DNA of 49,079 nucleotides, taken from Streptosporangium minutum (GTDB lineage Bacteria; Actinomycetota; Actinomycetes; Streptosporangiales; Streptosporangiaceae). Below are positions 44,829 through 49,079 of this stretch, piece by piece. The first letter of the stretch is position 1, and each line of letters begins with the position of its first letter. The translations under genes were made by a program, and so were the position numbers. The notes beneath the pieces are model-generated. The model was not told the DNA's origin. It did not search any database and saw only the letters and a list, made by a program, of their open reading frames with translations. Location: assembly GCF_002149035.1 (NCBI RefSeq), contig NZ_NGFP01000036.1:1-49079 (forward strand), written 5' to 3'.

Positions 44829-45803
44829 GTGACCTGGACACCGGGGGCGGTACGGACCGCCCGGCGCATCGCGGCCGCCGCGGCCGTGGGCGGAGGCGGG
44901 ATCACCGCGCTCGGGGCGGCCACCTACGGGCTGCTGCTGGCCGAGGCCCTGCTGGCCCGCCGGATCGTCGGCCGTCCGCACGGCATGGAGGGGCCTCCGT
45001 CGGACGGGGTCTACGGCGACTTCGACGGTGAGCCGATCCGGATGGTCATGCTCGGCGACTCCACCTCGGTCGGCCTGGGCACCAACGACCCCGCGGAGAC
45101 CCCGGCCGTGCTGATCGCCTCGGGACTGTCCGTCGTCGCCGAGCGTCCGGTGCACCTGACCGTGCTCGGCAAGTCCGGGGCGGCCTCCGTCGAGCTCGCC
45201 GACCAGGTGGACCTGGCGCTCGAAGCCATGCCCGAGATCGCGGTCATCTTCATCGGCGCCAACGACGTCACCACGCAGACGCTGCCCGCGCAGGCCGTAC
45301 GGCATCTGCAGAAGGCGGTGCGGCGGCTGCGCGAGGCCGGGGCCGAGGTCGTCGTGGGCACCTGCCCCGACCTCGGCACGGTCCGGCCGATCGTGCAGCC
45401 GCTGCGCTGGGTGACCCGGCGCTGGAGCCGTCAGCTCGCCGCCGCGCAGACGGTGGCCGTGGTCGAGGCGGGCGGGCGGACGGTGGCCTTCGCCGACCTG
45501 CTGGGAGAGGAATTCACTGCAAACCCGGGCGAAATGTTCGGACCGGATCGTTTCCATCCATCTGTCCAAGGTTATCTACAGGTTGCTTACGCGGTGCTAC
45601 CTTCTGTAGGCAGTGCGCTGGGACTGTGGCCCGAACCACGGCGCCAGCGCAGTGAGTCGATCTACCTCGCGGCGGCTATGGCCGCGGAGGAACCCGGCAC
45701 CGAGGTGTCCGCGACTCGCGTCGCCGGCCGAGCAACCGGACCCCACGGACGGTGGGTGACGATGTTCCGCCGGAGGCCCGGGGCGCCGCCTCACGATGCC
45801 TGA
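44829..45803 (+). CDS. SGNH/GDSL hydrolase, membrane-anchored
   Basis: A 324-residue esterase-type hydrolase. GTG 44829 follows GGGAG by 9 bases; longer starts are unsupported. An N-terminal hydrophobic stretch ('RIAAAAAVGGGGITALGA' then 'TYGLLLAEALL') anchors or exports it. Catalytic blocks: Ser78 in 'MLGDSTSVGLG', Gly in 'LGKSGAAS', Asn in 'FIGANDVT', and Asp/His in 'GPDRFHPSVQGY'. A ~55-residue tail is unlike the core. Substrate unknown; actinobacterial members act on acetyl or acyl esters of cell-envelope glycans. Divergent from cbs across 134 bases. Confidence 0.9.
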   Translation: MTWTPGAVRTARRIAAAAAVGGGGITALGAATYGLLLAEALLARRIVGRPHGMEGPPSDGVYGDFDGEPIRMVMLGDSTSVGLGTNDPAETPAVLIASGLSVVAERPVHLTVLGKSGAASVELADQVDLALEAMPEIAVIFIGANDVTTQTLPAQAVRHLQKAVRRLREAGAEVVVGTCPDLGTVRPIVQPLRWVTRRWSRQLAAAQTVAVVEAGGRTVAFADLLGEEFTANPGEMFGPDRFHPSVQGYLQVAYAVLPSVGSALGLWPEPRRQRSESIYLAAAMAAEEPGTEVSATRVAGRATGPHGRWVTMFRRRPGAPPHDA

Positions 45804-45856
45804 ACACGGTTACCCTCCGCGGCGAAGTCGTGACGTCTCGCCCCCATTGGAGTGGA

Positions 45857-47206
45857 ATGCCCGTGATCTGGCCCCACGCGAAACCGGCACTGGTGCTCGC
45901 CGGAGCCCTGGCCCTGACTGGCTGCTCCGGCAGTGAAGCGGCCACACCGGCCCATCCCACCTGGCACAACACCGAGGTGAACGCGGTCAGCCGCACCACC
46001 GCCGCCGGTGGCGTGGCCATGACGACCTCCATGAGGCCGGACGGCGCGCTGGAGACGGTGGCCGTCGACCTCTCCTCGGGCAAGAAGCTGTGGGCCCATC
46101 CCGCGGCCATGGCGGGCCGCCTGCCGGGGATGGGGGTCCCGGCTCCGGCGATCGTCGAGACCGGCGGGGGCCAGGCCGTCGCGGTGGCGGTCGACCCGAC
46201 CAGGCAGGGCCGGTGGAACGCCACGCTCATCGCCCGCGACGCGAGGACCGGGGCGCAGAAGTGGACCCGGCCGGTGCACTCCACGTTCGGCCCGCAGAGG
46301 TGCGGGGCGTTCGTGTGCATGTCCGAACAGACCGCCCTGGCCACGGCGCGGGTCGTCGTGCTCGACCCCGCCACCGGCGAGCTGATGTGGAAGCTCCCCG
46401 GCATCGCCGAGGTCGAGTGGTCCGACGCCTCCCGCGTCGTGTTCCTGCGCCTGGCCCGGCACCCGGTCCTGGAGGCCTACGACCTGAGGACCGGCAAGGC
46501 GGGCTGGCGACTGCCGGTCGAGCAGCCCCTCGGCACGGGGGTCGACATGTCGGGCGGCTGGTCGTTCGGCGCGACGGCCGACAACCTCATCGGCTACGTC
46601 GCCCCCTACACCGACCCGCGGACGAAGAAGGTCTCCGCCTTCGGCCTGTTCTCCCTCAAGCTCGCCGACGGCACGGTCAACTGGATACGCCCCTCGGTCG
46701 TGCGCGTCTACCCCAGCGGCAGCCCCGGCTTCGCGCCGGTGGTCCGCCCGGTCGACCAGCAGGGCCAGTACGGCGGCTTCGCCCGCCTGGACGCCGAGAG
46801 CGGCCGGGTCCTCGGCCAGATCCCCGCCACCCAGGTCCCCGGCTCGGGCTGGTGGCTGGCCTTCCCCGACCGGATGGAGAAGCTCGGCTTCCTCAAGCCC
46901 GGCAAGCCCGGCAGCGCCTTCGACCTGACCACCGGCCAGAACGCCGAGATCAAGGGCGAGCGGGGCTGGTCCTTCTGCGTCACCGATCCCAAGCCCCTCG
47001 CGATCAAGGGTCAGAGTCCGGGCTTCTACTCGGTCGCCTCGCTGTGCGAGTTCGAGCTGGCCGAGGGCAGGAAGGTCGCCGGCTCCGACGCCCCGCCCGC
47101 CTGGTTCACCGGCAGCCAGGACGGCTGGCGGACATGGCGCGACGAGCGGGGCGGCCTGCACGGGATCAAGGACGGCACCGGCACCTCGCCGGGCATGTAC
47201 GGCTGA
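45857..47206 (+). CDS. PQQ-like beta-propeller lipoprotein
   Basis: A 449-residue lipoprotein. ATG 45857 is preceded by TTGGAG; the signal 'ALVLAGALALTGCS' ends in lipobox 'LTGC'. The mature protein is a beta-propeller of PQQ-like repeats: 'ETVAVDLSSGKKLWAHP', 'IARDARTGAQKWTRP', 'VVLDPATGELMWKLP', 'EAYDLRTGKAGWRLP'. It lacks dehydrogenase residues, so a binding or scaffolding role outside the cell is more likely. A strong hairpin terminator follows. Confidence 0.88.
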   Translation: MPVIWPHAKPALVLAGALALTGCSGSEAATPAHPTWHNTEVNAVSRTTAAGGVAMTTSMRPDGALETVAVDLSSGKKLWAHPAAMAGRLPGMGVPAPAIVETGGGQAVAVAVDPTRQGRWNATLIARDARTGAQKWTRPVHSTFGPQRCGAFVCMSEQTALATARVVVLDPATGELMWKLPGIAEVEWSDASRVVFLRLARHPVLEAYDLRTGKAGWRLPVEQPLGTGVDMSGGWSFGATADNLIGYVAPYTDPRTKKVSAFGLFSLKLADGTVNWIRPSVVRVYPSGSPGFAPVVRPVDQQGQYGGFARLDAESGRVLGQIPATQVPGSGWWLAFPDRMEKLGFLKPGKPGSAFDLTTGQNAEIKGERGWSFCVTDPKPLAIKGQSPGFYSVASLCEFELAEGRKVAGSDAPPAWFTGSQDGWRTWRDERGGLHGIKDGTGTSPGMYG

Positions 47207-47218
47207 CCCGGACACGAC

Positions 47219-47246
47219 AGGGGCCCGCCTCCGGGCAGGGCCCCTT
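47219..47246 (+). terminator. Hairpin terminator after the PQQ lipoprotein
   Basis: AGGGGCCC (47219-47226) pairs with GGGCCCCT (47238-47245), with an inner GCC/GGC stem, followed by TTGTG. Twelve bases after the stop codon. Confidence 0.7.
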
Positions 47247-47353
47247 GTGCGCGCCGTACAAAGTTCTGTTTCGTTCCGCCCCGGGTCGTGGCATCTGGGC
47301 TACCGCGCGGTAACCTCCGCATGAGGAGCAGCCAACCAACCCAGGAGAGCCAC

Positions 47354-48574
47354 ATGCCCGAGGCAGTCATCGTCGCAACCGCGCGCTCGCCGATCGGACG
47401 CGCCTTCAAGGGATCCCTCAAGGACATCCGTCCCGACGACCTGACCGCACAGATGATCAAGGCCGCGCTGGCCAAGGTCCCCCAGCTCGACCCCGCCACC
47501 ATCGACGACCTGATGCTGGGCTGCGGCCTGCCGGGCGGCGAGCAGGGGTTCAACATGGCCCGCGTGGTCTCCACGCTGCTCGGACTGGACACCGTGCCCG
47601 GCACCACCGTCACCCGCTACTGCTCGTCCTCGCTGCAGACCACCAGGATGGCGATGCACGCGATCAGGGCGGGCGAGGGCGACGTGTTCGTCTCGGCCGG
47701 CGTGGAGTGCGTCTCCCGCTTCGCCAAGGGCAACTCCGACTCGCTGCCCGACACGCAGAACACGCTGTTCGACGAGGCCCGAGGCCGTTCGGCCAAGGCC
47801 GCCGAGGGCGGCGGCGAGGTCTGGCACGACCCGCGGGAGGACGGCGCCGTGCCCGACGTCTACATCGCGATGGGCCAGACCGCGGAGAACCTCGCCGGGC
47901 TGAAGGGCGTCTCCCGCCGGGAACAGGACGAGTTCGGCGTCCGGTCCCAGAACCTGGCCGAGAAGGCGATCGCCAACGGCTTCTGGGAGACCGACATCAC
48001 CCCGGTCACCCTGCCCGACGGGACCGTGGTCAGCAAGGACGACGGTCCCCGCGCGGGCACCACCTACGACGCGGTCTCGCAGCTCAAGCCGGTCTTCCGG
48101 CCGGACGGGACGGTCACCGCCGGTAACTGCTGCGCGCTGAACGACGGCGCCGCCGCGGTGATCGTGATGAGCGACACCAGGGCCGCCGAGCTGGGCATCA
48201 CCCCCATCGCCCGGATCGTCTCCACCGGCGTGACCGGCCTGTCCCCCGAGATCATGGGCCTGGGCCCGGTCGAGGCCTCCAGGCAGGCCCTGGCGCGGGC
48301 CGGCATGTCGATCGGCGACGTGGACCTCGTCGAGATCAACGAGGCCTTCGCCGCCCAGGTCATCCCGTCCTACCAGGATCTCGGCATCGACCTCGACCGG
48401 CTCAACGTCAACGGCGGCGCCATCGCGGTGGGCCACCCGTTCGGCATGACGGGCGCCCGGATCACCTCAACGCTGATCAACAGCCTCCGGTTCCACGACC
48501 GGTCGATCGGCCTGGAGACCATGTGCGTGGGCGGCGGTCAGGGCATGGCCATGGTCCTGGAGCGCCTCAGCTAG
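47354..48574 (+). CDS. Acetyl-CoA C-acyltransferase (thiolase)
   Basis: Thiolase of fatty-acid breakdown or acetoacetyl-CoA formation; 406 residues, cytoplasmic. Start ATG 47354 follows AGGAGA. The nucleophile is C90 in 'VTRYCSSSLQT' (family 'CxSGL'-like, here CSSSL), with 'NEAFAAQVIPSY', 'NVNGGAIAVGHPFGMTGAR' (His) and 'MCVGGGQGMAMV' (second Cys). It fits FadA/PaaJ-type members; the acyl-chain length cannot be read. No fatty-acid gene adjoins it here. Convergent with the next gene, stop to stop with no gap. Confidence 0.93.
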   Translation: MPEAVIVATARSPIGRAFKGSLKDIRPDDLTAQMIKAALAKVPQLDPATIDDLMLGCGLPGGEQGFNMARVVSTLLGLDTVPGTTVTRYCSSSLQTTRMAMHAIRAGEGDVFVSAGVECVSRFAKGNSDSLPDTQNTLFDEARGRSAKAAEGGGEVWHDPREDGAVPDVYIAMGQTAENLAGLKGVSRREQDEFGVRSQNLAEKAIANGFWETDITPVTLPDGTVVSKDDGPRAGTTYDAVSQLKPVFRPDGTVTAGNCCALNDGAAAVIVMSDTRAAELGITPIARIVSTGVTGLSPEIMGLGPVEASRQALARAGMSIGDVDLVEINEAFAAQVIPSYQDLGIDLDRLNVNGGAIAVGHPFGMTGARITSTLINSLRFHDRSIGLETMCVGGGQGMAMVLERLS

Positions 48575-48985
48575 TCAGCCGTGGACGTCGGGGCCGGCAC
48601 GGGTGAGCTCGATTCTCAGGATCACCCGCCGGTCCCGCTCCATGGCCGCCCGGTAGTCGTCCCAGTCGGGGTGCTCGCCGGAGATGTCACGGTAGTAGTT
48701 CACCAGCGGTTCCATCGCCTCGGGCAACGAGACGACCTCCGCGGTGCCCTCGATCTGGATCCACTCGCCGTAGAAGGCGTCAGTCGTCACGCAGAGCGCC
48801 ACCTGGGGATCCCTGCGGAGGTTGCGGACCTTCGCGGCGGTCTCCCGGGTGCTGACGATCGCGTACCCCTCGCCGTCCAGCCCGACGGTGACGGGGGACA
48901 TCTGCGGCCGCCCGTCGGCGTGCCGGGTCAGCAGGACCGCGCGATGGTTGTCGCGGATGAAGTTACGTGCCTTGTCGAGATCCAT
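48575..48985 (-). CDS. PPOX-class split-barrel (F420/FMN-binding) protein
   Basis: A 136-residue split-barrel flavin- or F420-binding protein. Start ATG 48985 ('MDLDKARNFIRDNHRAVL'); an in-frame extension to 49057 is unlikely. Family blocks are 'LLTRHADGRPQMSPVTVGLD', 'STRETAAKVRNLRRDPQVAL' and 'YGEWIQIEGTAEVV'. Such proteins reduce or bind quinones, biliverdin or related compounds through F420 in actinomycetes. No ribosome site is visible, so it may be leaderless. The last 94 bases of the window hold no recognisable feature. Confidence 0.85.
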   Translation of the reverse strand: MDLDKARNFIRDNHRAVLLTRHADGRPQMSPVTVGLDGEGYAIVSTRETAAKVRNLRRDPQVALCVTTDAFYGEWIQIEGTAEVVSLPEAMEPLVNYYRDISGEHPDWDDYRAAMERDRRVILRIELTRAGPDVHG

Positions 48986-49079
48986 GGCACCATCATGGCC
49001 GGTGAGGGCACTGCCGTGTTTTATCCGGCGGGCGAATCGCTCTCCTTCGGTGGTCACGCCGTCCGGAACGGTCTGGGCT

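Overview
The window is high-GC DNA with frequent GTG/TTG starts, dense codon usage and actinobacterial gene sets: GTP-dependent PEP carboxykinase, mycothiol S-conjugate amidase (mca), DUF4307, IS200/IS605 of the Streptomyces/Streptosporangium type, and NarL-type kinases. It is most likely chromosomal core and near-core sequence of a Streptosporangiales-like actinomycete; the order is inferred, not proven.

Layout. 1-3155 (minus): a four-gene operon with a TIGR04222-type membrane protein ending in a Cys/Gly tail, a DUF692/MNIO-type enzyme, a small protein resembling the enzyme's usual partner, and a second TIGR04222-like protein cut by the window edge. 3242-5065: pckG, with sites resembling DasR/GntR operators upstream. 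5356-7908: an unknown protein divergent from a TetR regulator across a palindrome, then an NlpC/P60 hydrolase. 8193-17027: a greA, DUF4307, mca, small membrane protein, DUF255 block whose order matches Mycobacterium, interrupted by an unknown gene and a secreted M4 protease. 17038-23131: a class A PBP, an Lrp/AsnC regulator divergent from hppD, an RDD membrane protein and an M1 peptidase lipoprotein. 23250-25918: ilvA, then a PadR regulator with a membrane partner. 26029-31908: two paralogous lipoproteins leading into a MacB-like efflux set (adaptor, ATPase, FtsX-type permease); the adaptor is frameshifted in a C6 run and the ATPase carries a low-complexity insertion. 31909-32576: a decayed IS200/IS605 element fused to a fragment of a HTH antitoxin-like gene. 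32741-38581: ROK sugar kinase and FIST sensor (minus), divergent from a MoxR ATPase and VWA pair. 38599-48985: small membrane and unknown genes, transsulfuration genes metB and cbs flanking an orphan sensor kinase, an SGNH hydrolase, a PQQ-repeat lipoprotein, a thiolase and an F420/FMN-type split-barrel protein.

Two themes stand out. First, the TIGR04222-DUF692-partner operon looks like a peptide-modification (RiPP-like) cassette whose substrate would be the cysteine tail of a membrane protein; this is the best candidate for an undescribed system. Second, this genome repeatedly builds degenerate short tandem repeats at gene ends (several repeat units contain the stop codon of the gene they follow) and low-complexity inserts inside otherwise conserved enzymes (ABC ATPase, ROK kinase, histidine kinase, TIGR04222 protein). 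No rRNA, tRNA, CRISPR array, prophage or intact insertion sequence was seen.
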